64,000 bases of DNA. Origin: Serpens sp035306625 (GTDB lineage: Bacteria; Pseudomonadota; Gammaproteobacteria; Pseudomonadales; Pseudomonadaceae). Both the position numbers and the translations under genes were made by a program. Below, in pieces: positions 26,318 through 35,065 of this stretch. The stretch is from the NCBI GenBank assembly GCA_035306625.1, contig DATGNS010000305.1:1-64000 (forward strand), read 5' to 3'. Positions within the stretch are counted from its first letter, which is position 1. Each line of letters opens with the position of its first letter. The notes under the pieces are model-generated. The model did no database searches, was not told where the DNA came from, and worked only from the letters and a program-made list of their open reading frames with translations.

Positions 26318-26450
26318 CCAGTCACCGCAACGGTGGTTTTGCCCGGAAACCGGGCGATGCCCTGACCGGCAGGGGGCTCGGCGTTCCCGGCCGCCGATGT
26401 GCGCGTCGAGCGGTGGCCAGCGCGTGGCGCTGGCCCGGGCTGGCGCCCCG

Positions 26451-29400
26451 CTATACAGGTTCGGCCTCCGCCTCGGCGACCTGCACATGCCGTCCGGCCA
26501 GCAGGGTGTAGACGCTGGGCAGCACGAACAGGGTGAACAGGGTGCCGACCGTCATGCCGCTGGCGATCACCAGGCCGATGTTGAAGCGGCTCACCGCGCC
26601 GGCGCCGCTGGCCAGCAGCAGCGGGATCATGCCGCAGACCATGGCCGCGGTGGTCATCAGCACCGGGCGCAGGCGAATGGCAGCCGCTTCCTCCACCGCC
26701 CGGCGGGCGTCCCAGCCGTTGCGCCGGCGCAACTGGTTGGCGAACTCGACGATGAGGATGCCGTGCTTGCTGATCAGGCCGATCAGCGTCACCAGCCCCA
26801 CCTGGGTGTAGATGTTCATGGTGGCCAGGCCGAGGAACAGCGGGATCAGCGCGCCGCAGATGGACAGCGGCACCGTCACCAGGATCACCAGCGGATCGCG
26901 GAAGCTCTCGAACTGCGCCGCCAGCACCAGGAAGATGATGGCCACCGCCAGGGCGAAGGTGACGTACAGCGCGCTGCCTTCCTGGATGAACTGGCGCGCC
27001 GGGCCGGCGTAGTCGAAGGTGTAGCCGCGCGGCGCCTCCTCCTCGGCGATCTGCCGCACCGTATCGATGGCCTCGCCCATGCTGACGATGGGCACGCCCT
27101 GTATGGTGGCGGCGTTGAGCTGCTGGAACTGGAACAGCTGGGTGGGGCGCGCCTGGTGGCGGGTGCGGATGAGGGTGGACAGCGGCAGCATCCGGCCTTC
27201 CTCGTTGCGCACGTAGTAGCTGGCCAGCCAGCCCGGATCGGCGCGGAACTCCCGCTCCACCTGGGCGATCACCTTGTAGCTGCGACCGTCCACGGTGAAG
27301 CGGTTGATCTCGCCTTCGCCCAGCAGCACCGCCAGGGTCTGCCCCAGGGTCTGCATGGACACACCCATCTGCGCCGCCTTCTGGCGATCGATCTCGACCA
27401 CCAGCTCCGGCTTGTCGAAGGCCAGGTTCACATCCAGGAAGGCGAACTTGCCGGACTCCGCGGCACGCTTCTTCACCCGCTCGGCCACATCCAGCAGCAG
27501 CTCGTAGTCGTTGGCGGTGTTGATGATGAACTGGAACGGCAGGCCTTCGCCGGTGCCGGGCAGCGAGGGCAGGTTGAAGCCGAAGATCTGCAGGCCGGGA
27601 ATGCTGTTCAGGCGCGCCTGCACTTCCGGCAGCAGTTCCATCTGGGTGCGTTCGCGCTCGTCCCAGGGCTTGAGCAGGAAACCGCCGATGCCGCTCTGCA
27701 CGCCGTCGAAGCCGTTGATCTGGAACGCCGAGTAGTACTCGGGGAAATCCCGGAAGATCGGCTGGAAGGCGTCGGTGTACTTGTTCATGTAGTCCAGGTT
27801 GGCGGCCTGGGGCGAGGTGGACATCATGAAGATCACCCCCTGGTCCTCGTCGGGCGCCAGCTCGCTCTGGGTGAACATCAGCAGCACCGGGATCAGCGCC
27901 AGGATCAGCACGGCGAACACCAGCACCACCGGGCGGCTGTCCAGGGTGCCGCCGAGGGTGCGCCGGTAGCGGTTCTTCAGGCGCTCGAAGACCAGGTCGA
28001 TACGGTGGGCCAGGCCGCTGGGGCTGGTCTGCGGGCGCAGCAGGTAGGAGCACATCATCGGCGACAGGGTCAGGGCCACCACGCCGGAGATGATCACCGC
28101 GCCGGCCAGGGTGAAGGCGAACTCCTTGAACAGCACGCCGGTGATGCCGGTCAGCAGGCCGATGGGCGCGTACACCGCCGCCAGGGTGATGGTCATGGAC
28201 ACCACCGGCAGGGCGATCTCCCGCGCGCCCAGCAGCGCCGCGTCCAGGGGCTTGTGGCCTTCCTCGATGTGGCGGTGGATGTTCTCCACCACCACGATGG
28301 CGTCGTCCACCACCAGGCCGATGGCCAGCACCATGGCCAGCAAGGTGAGCAGGTTGATGGAATAGCCCATCAGCTGCATGAAGAACAGCACGCCGATCAT
28401 CGACAGCGGGATGGTGACCACCGGGATGAGCACCGAGCGCAGCGAGCCGAGGAACAGGAACACCACCAGGATGACGATCAGCACGGCCTCGGCCAGGGTC
28501 TTCACCACCTCGTCGATGGAGGCCTGGATGAAGCGCGTGGCGTCGTAGGCGATTTCCATCTCCAGCCCGGGCGGCAGCTGGGCCTGCAGTTCCGGCAGCA
28601 GGGCGCGCACCCCGGCGATCACGTCCAGCGGGTTGGCGCTGGGTGTACCGTTGATGCCGATGTACACCGAAGGCACGCCGTCGAAGGAGCTGACGCTGTC
28701 GTAGCTTTCCGCGCCCATCTCCACGCGGGCCACGTCCTGCAGCAGCACCCGACTGTCGCCATCGGTCTTCAGGGGGATGGCGCCGAAGTCCTCGGGGGTC
28801 TTCAGGTCGGTGGCGGCGTTGAGGCTGGTCACCACGTACTGGCCCTTCACCTCGCCGGCGGTGGACAGGTAGTTGTAGCGGCGCACCGCCTCGGCCACGT
28901 CGCCGGCGCTCAGGCCGTGGGCGGCCAGGCGCACCGGATCGAGCCACAGGCGCATGGCGAACACCTGGTTGCCGAGAATCTCCGCCTCGGCGATGCCCGG
29001 CAGGGTGGCCAGCTTGGGCTGCACCACGCGGGACAGATAGTCGGTGATCTGCGGGTTGGAGAGGGTGTCGCTGAAGGCGCTGATGTACATCAGCGCCGTG
29101 GAGTCGGCGGCCTGGCGCGCCAGCACCGGATCCTCGGCATCCTGGGGCAGCTGGTTCTTCACCTCGTTGGCCTTGGCCAGCAGCTCGGTGAACAGACGGT
29201 CGCTGTTGCTGCCGATGCGCGCGTAGATGGAGATGACCGACACGTTCTGGCGGCTGACCGAGGTCATGTAGTCGATGCCCTCGGCGCTGGCCAGGCTCTG
29301 CTGCAGGGGCTGGGTGATGTAGCCCTGGATGGTTTCCGCGTTGGCCCCGGGATAGGTGGTGGTCACCGTGATCAGCACGCTTTCCATCTGCGGGTACTGA

Positions 29401-29504
29401 CGGATCGCCAGGTTCTGGAACGCCTGCACGCCCAGCAGCAGGAGCAGCAGGCTGACCACGCAGGCCAGCACCGGGCGACGGATGAAGGGATCGGTGATGG
29501 CCAC
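26451..29504 (-). CDS. mexW: RND multidrug efflux transporter, MexW-like (HAE1 family)
   Basis: A 1017-residue inner-membrane proton/drug antiporter with 12 predicted helices and two large periplasmic loops. It opens AITDPFIRRPVLACVVSLLL; the TM4 proton-relay aspartates lie in GLVVDDAIVVVENI (near 399-400). Length and sequence fit P. aeruginosa MexW (about 1018) better than MexI (about 1029), and the adjacent imelysin operon matches the MexVW locus (from memory). The GTG at 29504 follows TGAGGCG, 7 nt after the mexV stop. No outer-membrane channel gene is adjacent, so OprM or another channel is presumably borrowed. Confidence 0.9.
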   Translation of the reverse strand: MAITDPFIRRPVLACVVSLLLLLLGVQAFQNLAIRQYPQMESVLITVTTTYPGANAETIQGYITQPLQQSLASAEGIDYMTSVSRQNVSVISIYARIGSNSDRLFTELLAKANEVKNQLPQDAEDPVLARQAADSTALMYISAFSDTLSNPQITDYLSRVVQPKLATLPGIAEAEILGNQVFAMRLWLDPVRLAAHGLSAGDVAEAVRRYNYLSTAGEVKGQYVVTSLNAATDLKTPEDFGAIPLKTDGDSRVLLQDVARVEMGAESYDSVSSFDGVPSVYIGINGTPSANPLDVIAGVRALLPELQAQLPPGLEMEIAYDATRFIQASIDEVVKTLAEAVLIVILVVFLFLGSLRSVLIPVVTIPLSMIGVLFFMQLMGYSINLLTLLAMVLAIGLVVDDAIVVVENIHRHIEEGHKPLDAALLGAREIALPVVSMTITLAAVYAPIGLLTGITGVLFKEFAFTLAGAVIISGVVALTLSPMMCSYLLRPQTSPSGLAHRIDLVFERLKNRYRRTLGGTLDSRPVVLVFAVLILALIPVLLMFTQSELAPDEDQGVIFMMSTSPQAANLDYMNKYTDAFQPIFRDFPEYYSAFQINGFDGVQSGIGGFLLKPWDERERTQMELLPEVQARLNSIPGLQIFGFNLPSLPGTGEGLPFQFIINTANDYELLLDVAERVKKRAAESGKFAFLDVNLAFDKPELVVEIDRQKAAQMGVSMQTLGQTLAVLLGEGEINRFTVDGRSYKVIAQVEREFRADPGWLASYYVRNEEGRMLPLSTLIRTRHQARPTQLFQFQQLNAATIQGVPIVSMGEAIDTVRQIAEEEAPRGYTFDYAGPARQFIQEGSALYVTFALAVAIIFLVLAAQFESFRDPLVILVTVPLSICGALIPLFLGLATMNIYTQVGLVTLIGLISKHGILIVEFANQLRRRNGWDARRAVEEAAAIRLRPVLMTTAAMVCGMIPLLLASGAGAVSRFNIGLVIASGMTVGTLFTLFVLPSVYTLLAGRHVQVAEAEAEPV

Positions 29505-29511
29505 GGGCGCC

Positions 29512-30618
29512 TCAGGGAAGCTGCGCGTGGGCGGCGGCGGGGGCCAGGCTGACCGGGGTGCCATGGTCCAGCTTGAGCTGACCGGAGGTGACCACCCATT
29601 CGCCATCCTGCAGGCCCTGCTCGATCACCACCAGGCCGTCGCGGCGCTCGCCGGTGTTCACGAAGCGGCGTTCGGCCACCTGCTGCTTCTGGCCGTCCTC
29701 GCCGTCCTGCTCCTTCACCACATAGAGCGCATCGCCGTACAGGCTGTAGGTGACCGCGGTTTCCGGCACCACCACCCGGCGCGGGGTCTCCGGCAGGATC
29801 ACTTCCAGCTGGGCGAACATGCCCGGCAGCAGACGTTCCTCGGGGTTGGCCAGACGGGCGCGGATCTGCAGGTTGCGGGTGCTGTCGTCCACCCGCGGGT
29901 TGAGGGCGATGATCTCGCCCTCGAAGTGCTCATCCGGGTAGGCCGCGGCGCGCACCAGCACGCGCTGGCCGACCGACAGCTGCGGAGCACGCTGTTCCGG
30001 CAGGGCGAAGTCCACCTCCAGGCTGGACAGGTCCTGGAGGGTGGCGATGGGCGCGCCGGCGGCCAGGAAGTCGCCGCGTTCCACCTGGCTGAGGCCGATG
30101 CGTCCGGAGAAGGGGGCCTGCACCTGGCGCTTCTCCAGGGTCGCGCGCAACTGTTCGACGCTGGCCTGGGCCTGCTGCGCCTCGGCGTTCAGGCGATCGA
30201 ACTCGCTGCGGGAGATGGCGCTGCTGCCCACCAGGTTGCGTGCCCGGTTGCGCTCCACGTTGGCCAGGGCCAGCGCGGCCTCGGCGGACTTCAGGCTGGC
30301 CTGCTCCACCTCGCTGCTCAGGCGCAGCAGCAGCTGGCCGCGCTCGACCCGCTGCCCGGACTCGAACAGCACCTCGCTGACGGTGCCGGAGATTTCCGCG
30401 GTGAGGTCCACCCCCTGCACCGACTTGAGGGTGCCGATGGCGGGAATGCGCTGCTGCCATTGCAGGGTGCGGGCCGGTTCCGCCTCCACGCTGACCGGTG
30501 GGGGCGGGGCGGAGAACATCTGGACCTGCTGGTAGATGGAGTAGCCCTTGTAGGCAGCCAGTGCCAGGACCACGACGGCCACCGCGGCCAGCATGAGCAG
30601 CATGCGGCGAAGCACCAT
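29512..30618 (-). CDS. mexV: RND efflux periplasmic adaptor, MexV-like
   Basis: A 368-residue membrane-fusion protein linking the RND pump to an outer-membrane channel. An N-terminal hydrophobic anchor (residues 5-25, RMLLMLAAVAVVVLALAAY) lacks a lipobox. It is followed by the barrel-sandwich/lipoyl domain (DLTAEISGTVSEVLFESGQR near 80-100), an alpha-hairpin (about 110-165) and beta-barrel domains. The ATG at 30618 has AGGA 9 nt upstream. mexW follows within 10 nt, forming an operon. Confidence 0.9.
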   Translation of the reverse strand: MVLRRMLLMLAAVAVVVLALAAYKGYSIYQQVQMFSAPPPPVSVEAEPARTLQWQQRIPAIGTLKSVQGVDLTAEISGTVSEVLFESGQRVERGQLLLRLSSEVEQASLKSAEAALALANVERNRARNLVGSSAISRSEFDRLNAEAQQAQASVEQLRATLEKRQVQAPFSGRIGLSQVERGDFLAAGAPIATLQDLSSLEVDFALPEQRAPQLSVGQRVLVRAAAYPDEHFEGEIIALNPRVDDSTRNLQIRARLANPEERLLPGMFAQLEVILPETPRRVVVPETAVTYSLYGDALYVVKEQDGEDGQKQQVAERRFVNTGERRDGLVVIEQGLQDGEWVVTSGQLKLDHGTPVSLAPAAAHAQLP

Positions 30619-30726
30619 GGGGGAGTTCCTGCGGAGCGCGGAAACGTGCGGTGCATCAACCTTAGACAGGGGGTATGGAGGGGTCAAAGCGCGCCGGCGG
30701 TTACCCGTCGGCTCGCTTTTCCCGAA

Positions 30727-32355
30727 TCAGTCGAGGTGAATCTGCCGGGTCACGCTGCCCAGTTCGGCGGAAATTCCCAGCAGCGTGCCGGCGGTCTGGT
30801 GGGTGCGTTCCACATGCTGCTGGTTGGCACGGGCGATGTCGGTCACCTCGGTGAGGCTGAGGGTCATTTCCTCGGCCACGGCGGTCTGCTCCTCGGCGGC
30901 GGTGGCGATCTGCCGGTTCATGTCGCGGATCGCCTCCACCGCGGCGCTCACGCCGTGCAGGATCTCCACCGCGCGGTCCACCTGCTCCACGCCCTCGTCA
31001 CTGCTGCGCTGGCCGCTCTCGATGGCCTGCACCGCGTTGCGCGCGCCGCCCTGCACCGCCTCGATGATCTGCTGGATCTCGGCGGTGGATTCGGCGGTGC
31101 GGCGAGCCAGGTTGCGCACCTCGTCGGCCACCACCGCGAAGCCGCGACCGGCTTCCCCGGCCCGCGCCGCCTCGATGGCCGCGTTGAGAGCCAGCAGGTT
31201 GGTCTGCTCGGCGATGCCGTGGATGACTTCCAGCACCGCGCCGATGCGCGCGCTGTCATCGGCCAGGCTGTGCACCACCCGGGCGATGTGGGTGATGTCC
31301 CCGCGTATGCTGTTGATGCTGTTCACCATCTGGCGCATGGCCTGCTCGCCGCGGTCGCAGGCGCCGTCGGCGGCATCGGCGGCCTGCGCCGCCTCGGTGG
31401 TGTGGCGTGCCACTTCCTGGGCGGTGGCGGACATCTCGTGCATGGCGGTGGCCACCTGCTCGGTGCGCTCCACCTGCTTGCGGCTGTCGCCGGCCATGCG
31501 GCTGGACACCGTTTCCAGCTCACGGTTGGCGCGGTCCAGCTCCTGGCTGCTGGCCTGCAGCTTGCGGAAGGTCTCGGCCAGGAAGTCGCGCAGCCGGTTG
31601 GAGGCCAGGGCCAGGCGGCCCAGTTCATCCTGGCGACGCGCATCCACCGGCTTGCCCAGATGCCCCTGGCTGAGCGCGTCGATATGGCCGATGAGGCCGT
31701 TGATGGGGTCGATCAGCTGGTGGCGCAGGAGCAGCTGCGCCAGCACGAACAGCACCAGGGAGGAGACCAGCATGAACAGCAGGCCGAACAGCACGGTATT
31801 GCCGGTGCTGCGTTCCAGCACCGGGACCTGCTCCTGGGTGCGGGTGCGCCAGGCCACCGTCAGCGCTTCCAGCTGCTCGCTGAAGTCCCGGTCGATGCCG
31901 CGCACCACCTCGTCGCCGGCCGAGGCATCGAAGCCGCTCATGAGAAAGGAATGCCGCCCCTGACGGTAGGCCTGACCGATCCGCTGGTGCTCCTGCTGCA
32001 GGCGCTGCAGCTGGCTGCGCACCTCCGCCGGCAGCTGCGCCATGCCCTGCAGCTCGCCGAGCTGGCGCTGCACGTCCTGTTCCAGACGCTCGAAGCGCTG
32101 CCAGTACTCGACTACCTCCTCGTTGCTGGCACTGCGCAGCAGCAGGTTCTTCCATTCCTGCACCTGGGTCTTGAAGTCCAGGTTCACCGAGGCCACGCGC
32201 AGGCTGACGGTGGCGGGGCCTTCCAGCAGTCGCTGGTAGGAGCGGGCGCTGTCGTTCAGTGCCTGGAAGCTGGCCAGGGCGATCAGCAGCATCAGCAGCA
32301 GGCTGCCGCCCAGCAGCGTGAGCACCTGGCCGCGAAGGGAGCGGATTAGGGACAT
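30727..32355 (-). CDS. Methyl-accepting chemotaxis protein
   Basis: A 542-residue chemoreceptor: TM1 at about 11-31, a helical periplasmic sensor of roughly 155 residues containing QVQEWKNLLLRS (65-76), TM2 at about 187-211, HAMP, and a cytoplasmic coiled coil. The canonical signalling tip (IAEQTNLLALNAAIEAARAG, then GRGFAVVADEVRNLARRT) is at 381-420. No CheR-binding pentapeptide is visible. The ATG at 32355 has GAGGAA upstream. It is inserted between mexVW and the imelysin operon and has its own FliA-type promoter. Ligand unknown. Confidence 0.93.
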   Translation of the reverse strand: MSLIRSLRGQVLTLLGGSLLLMLLIALASFQALNDSARSYQRLLEGPATVSLRVASVNLDFKTQVQEWKNLLLRSASNEEVVEYWQRFERLEQDVQRQLGELQGMAQLPAEVRSQLQRLQQEHQRIGQAYRQGRHSFLMSGFDASAGDEVVRGIDRDFSEQLEALTVAWRTRTQEQVPVLERSTGNTVLFGLLFMLVSSLVLFVLAQLLLRHQLIDPINGLIGHIDALSQGHLGKPVDARRQDELGRLALASNRLRDFLAETFRKLQASSQELDRANRELETVSSRMAGDSRKQVERTEQVATAMHEMSATAQEVARHTTEAAQAADAADGACDRGEQAMRQMVNSINSIRGDITHIARVVHSLADDSARIGAVLEVIHGIAEQTNLLALNAAIEAARAGEAGRGFAVVADEVRNLARRTAESTAEIQQIIEAVQGGARNAVQAIESGQRSSDEGVEQVDRAVEILHGVSAAVEAIRDMNRQIATAAEEQTAVAEEMTLSLTEVTDIARANQQHVERTHQTAGTLLGISAELGSVTRQIHLD

Positions 32356-32676
32356 GAGGGTTCCTCGCAAACCTGAAGCGGTTCCGGACTTCGCGGGGTT
32401 TTCGGCCGGAAACGGGGACACTTGAGCGCGAAGTTCGCACAGCGAACACGCAAGCTGGTGAACCAAGCACTTGCTTGGCCGGGGAGGGATGACGGAGCAT
32501 CAGGCACCAGGGAGTCGCGAAACCGCAGGCAACCCGAGCGTGCGGCTGAAAGTGTGAATGGGCGCACATAACGGGGCCGCGCCCCTTCAGAAATAATGGC
32601 GATCTGCCGCTTGTCAGGAGTATGCGCGGCAGGGGCGTAGGGCCCGGTGGTTGCCGCGCGTCATGGAGAGCACCCG
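32356..32676. other. Intergenic region between the chemoreceptor and a small membrane gene
   Basis: About 320 nt between divergently oriented genes. It contains the chemoreceptor FliA-type promoter (32399-32425). The remaining 250 nt shows no convincing gene, terminator or repeat; open frames here are short and lack ribosome sites. Confidence 0.6.
32399..32425 (-). promoter_or_regulatory. Putative sigma-28 (FliA) promoter of the chemoreceptor gene
   Basis: On the minus strand TCAA (32422-32425), exactly 15 nt, then GCCGAAAA (32399-32406), versus TAAA/TCAA-N15-GCCGATAA. Seven of eight -10 positions match. The box lies 44 nt upstream of the receptor start. Confidence 0.7.
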
Positions 32677-32877
32677 ATGAAACCCCTCTTCCTGCAGTGG
32701 TTGCTGCGTTCCTTCGACAAGACCACGGTGGCTGCCGCCCTGGCGCTGCTGGTGATGTGGCTGGTGGGCTCGGCCGCCGAGCAGGTCTGGCTGATGCTGG
32801 CCGGGCTGTCCGTGGTGGGCCTGCTGGGCAGCCTGTGGACCCGGCGGCTGATCGCCCGCGAATCCGACTCCCACTGA
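32677..32877 (+). CDS. Small membrane protein
   Basis: A 66-residue protein with two likely membrane helices (residues about 17-32, TVAAALALLVMWLVGS, and 34-52) between positively charged ends. Ribosome site GGAGAG lies about 7 nt before the ATG at 32677. It converges with the DUF1513 gene, separated by 13 nt. I do not recognise the family. Confidence 0.6.
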   Translation: MKPLFLQWLLRSFDKTTVAAALALLVMWLVGSAAEQVWLMLAGLSVVGLLGSLWTRRLIARESDSH

Positions 32878-32890
32878 CCCGCGGCAGGCC

Positions 32891-33985
32891 TCAGGCCAGC
32901 CGCAGGTGGTTGTCCCACAGCCCGGAGGGCAGTTCCAGGTAACGGGCCTGGATCCGTTCCCCGCGGCAATCGAAATGCCGGCAGCGGCCGACCCCGGCGC
33001 TGACCACGAAGCCCTCGCGGCTGGCCGCCACGCCGGCGCAGTCCGGCAATGGCGTGTCGAGCAGCAGCTCGGCGCTGTCCAGATCCCAGATGTAGAAGCG
33101 GTTGCCGCGGGGCGCGGTGATCGCCAGCCGGCGCAGTTCGCTGTGAATGGCCACGCTGGCGGTGTACTGGTTCATCGCGCGGCGCTGCATCTCGCCCACG
33201 GGGAAGGGCTGGAACGGCTGCCCCGGCCGCTTGATGGCCACCAGCGGCACGGCGTCCATCGGATCGCCTTCGTACTGCTGGCCGGTCACTACCGTGCCAT
33301 CGCGGGCCACCGCCATGTGGCGCACGCTGTTCATCTGATCGGCCAGCTGTTCCTTGCTGATCAGGCGACCGTCGCGGCCCATGATCACCAGGCTGGCCTC
33401 CATGTTGTCCAGGTTGAGCATCTCGCGGCTGTCCGCCTCGGTGCGGATGCCGCCATTGGCCACCGCCAGGGTCTCGCCGTCGGGCATCCACAGCAATTGA
33501 TGCGGGCCGATGCCGTGGGTGGGGTGCTCGGCGACGCGCTCCAGACGCCGGTCACGCAGGCGGTACACGCCGAGCACGCCACGGCCGGGATCGGAGGTGT
33601 CGTTCTCGGTGCTGTAGAACCAGTCGCCGTCCCGGTGGAACACGCCATGGCCATAGAAGTGGCGCTGCGCGGGACTGGCGATGGTCTGCAGCAGGGTGCC
33701 GTCGCGGATGTCGATCAGGTAGCTCTCGCGGCTGGGGCGCCGGCCCACGAACACCGCCAGTGGCAGATAGGGGTGCGGCACCACGTCGTGGCAGCGCTCG
33801 CTGACTGGGGTGGCGAAGGCCTGGCGACCGTCCAGGTGGTAGCCCACTGCCAGATGGTTGCCCTCGGCATCATTGCGGGCCGAGAGCAGCAGCGGGCTGT
33901 CGGCGCCACGGCTCAGCGTCCAGCCGCCGACGGCGCCAGCGGCAACCAGCAGGCCACCCAGGCCCAGGAAGGTACGACGTTGCAT
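32891..33985 (-). CDS. DUF1513 protein with Tat signal (imelysin operon)
   Basis: A 364-residue protein beginning MQRRTFLGLGGLLVAAGAVG, a twin-arginine signal followed by a hydrophobic core, so it is probably exported folded to the periplasm. The rest is beta-rich with repeating LPDGE/WMPDGETLAVANGG-like blades, consistent with a beta-propeller; DUF1513 members usually accompany imelysins. It starts 2 nt after the upstream imelysin stop. The function is unknown; a role in periplasmic metal handling is inferred from context only. Confidence 0.85.
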   Translation of the reverse strand: MQRRTFLGLGGLLVAAGAVGGWTLSRGADSPLLLSARNDAEGNHLAVGYHLDGRQAFATPVSERCHDVVPHPYLPLAVFVGRRPSRESYLIDIRDGTLLQTIASPAQRHFYGHGVFHRDGDWFYSTENDTSDPGRGVLGVYRLRDRRLERVAEHPTHGIGPHQLLWMPDGETLAVANGGIRTEADSREMLNLDNMEASLVIMGRDGRLISKEQLADQMNSVRHMAVARDGTVVTGQQYEGDPMDAVPLVAIKRPGQPFQPFPVGEMQRRAMNQYTASVAIHSELRRLAITAPRGNRFYIWDLDSAELLLDTPLPDCAGVAASREGFVVSAGVGRCRHFDCRGERIQARYLELPSGLWDNHLRLA

Positions 33986-33987
33986 GT

Positions 33988-35055
33988 TCAGTCCCCGTCG
34001 TGGGCGTTGAAGCCGATCTGGATGCCCAGGGCGCGGGCCAGATCGCCCTCCAGCAGACGATGCAGGCGGTTGAGGCTGTCGTAGAAGGCGTTCAGCTCGG
34101 CCAGGCCCTGGGGATTGCCGAGCAGGGCACCCAGCGGCTCGTCGAACGCGGCCACGCGCTGGCGGGTATCGGCAAAGGCAGCATCCACACGCCCGGCCAG
34201 CTCGGCCTGGTCGCCGCCCAGCAGGCTGCGCAGGCCATCCTGCCTGGCGCCGTTCCACAGCTTCTCGGCGCTCTCCAGGGCGGCGGCCAGGTTGTCCAGG
34301 CTGTTGCCGCTGCGCCAGCCCTCGGCCTGGTAGGGCTGGGGAATGCCCTTGCTCTGGCGGCCCAGTGGCGCGCCCAGCTTCTTCTTCAGGCCGTCGATGG
34401 CGCTCACCAGGGTGCGCAGCAGGTCGGAGATGGCCTCCTGGGGTTCGGCGTAGCGGTCGTTGGGGAAGTCGGCCAGGCGCGCCTGCATGCCGTCGCCGCC
34501 GGTCCAGTCCGCCACCACTCGGGCGGCGAGCGCCCGCTGGTGGGCGCCGATGGCGGTGAGTAGGGGGCAGTAGCGCTGGCGGGTGGCCTCGTCGTCGAGG
34601 TCGATGTTCGGGTCGAACAGCACGTACTCGTAGGCCGTCAGCCCCTGGACCACCACGCTGCCCTTGTCGAGGTGCTCCTGGGTGAGGTTCGGCTGGGCCT
34701 TGAGCAGGTTCTCCACCTGGCGCGCCACCAGGTTCTTCTTGTCCGGCCAGAACTGCACCTGCCAGGCGAGGTTGTTCTCGCTCAGCGGGCCGACCATCAG
34801 CGGCTGCAGCGCGGCCCAGCCGCGGTGGGCCTGCAGGTAGTCGGCACGGGCCTGCTGCAGATCCTGCTCACCGCCGCAGAAGGCCCGGGCGCTCTGCTCC
34901 AGCCGGGCATTGGCGTCGGCCCAGTGCTGATGCGCCGGCAGCAGCACCCCGGCGCCGAGGGCCTGGCTGACCCGACTGTGGGGATCGTCCTGCGCGCCGC
35001 AGCCGGCCAGCAGCAGGCCCAGCAGGGCGGCGGCCAGGGGTGAGCGATATTTCAT
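33988..35055 (-). CDS. Imelysin-family periplasmic lipoprotein
   Basis: A 355-residue lipoprotein (signal MKYRSPLAAALLGLLLAGC, lipobox Cys19) of the imelysin/peptidase M75 fold, an all-helical periplasmic family linked to iron uptake. The region corresponding to the imelysin GxHxxE motif reads GLTAYEYVL (about 137-145), so the motif His is absent and only the Glu-like position remains. This is typical of the second imelysin in such operons. GGAG lies 7 nt upstream of the ATG. Confidence 0.87.
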   Translation of the reverse strand: MKYRSPLAAALLGLLLAGCGAQDDPHSRVSQALGAGVLLPAHQHWADANARLEQSARAFCGGEQDLQQARADYLQAHRGWAALQPLMVGPLSENNLAWQVQFWPDKKNLVARQVENLLKAQPNLTQEHLDKGSVVVQGLTAYEYVLFDPNIDLDDEATRQRYCPLLTAIGAHQRALAARVVADWTGGDGMQARLADFPNDRYAEPQEAISDLLRTLVSAIDGLKKKLGAPLGRQSKGIPQPYQAEGWRSGNSLDNLAAALESAEKLWNGARQDGLRSLLGGDQAELAGRVDAAFADTRQRVAAFDEPLGALLGNPQGLAELNAFYDSLNRLHRLLEGDLARALGIQIGFNAHDGD

Positions 35056-35065
35056 GGCAACTCCT

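Noticed and set aside
26397..29552. A long open frame antisense to mexW
   Set aside because: mexW has intact RND motifs; the antisense product is low-complexity His/Gln-rich.
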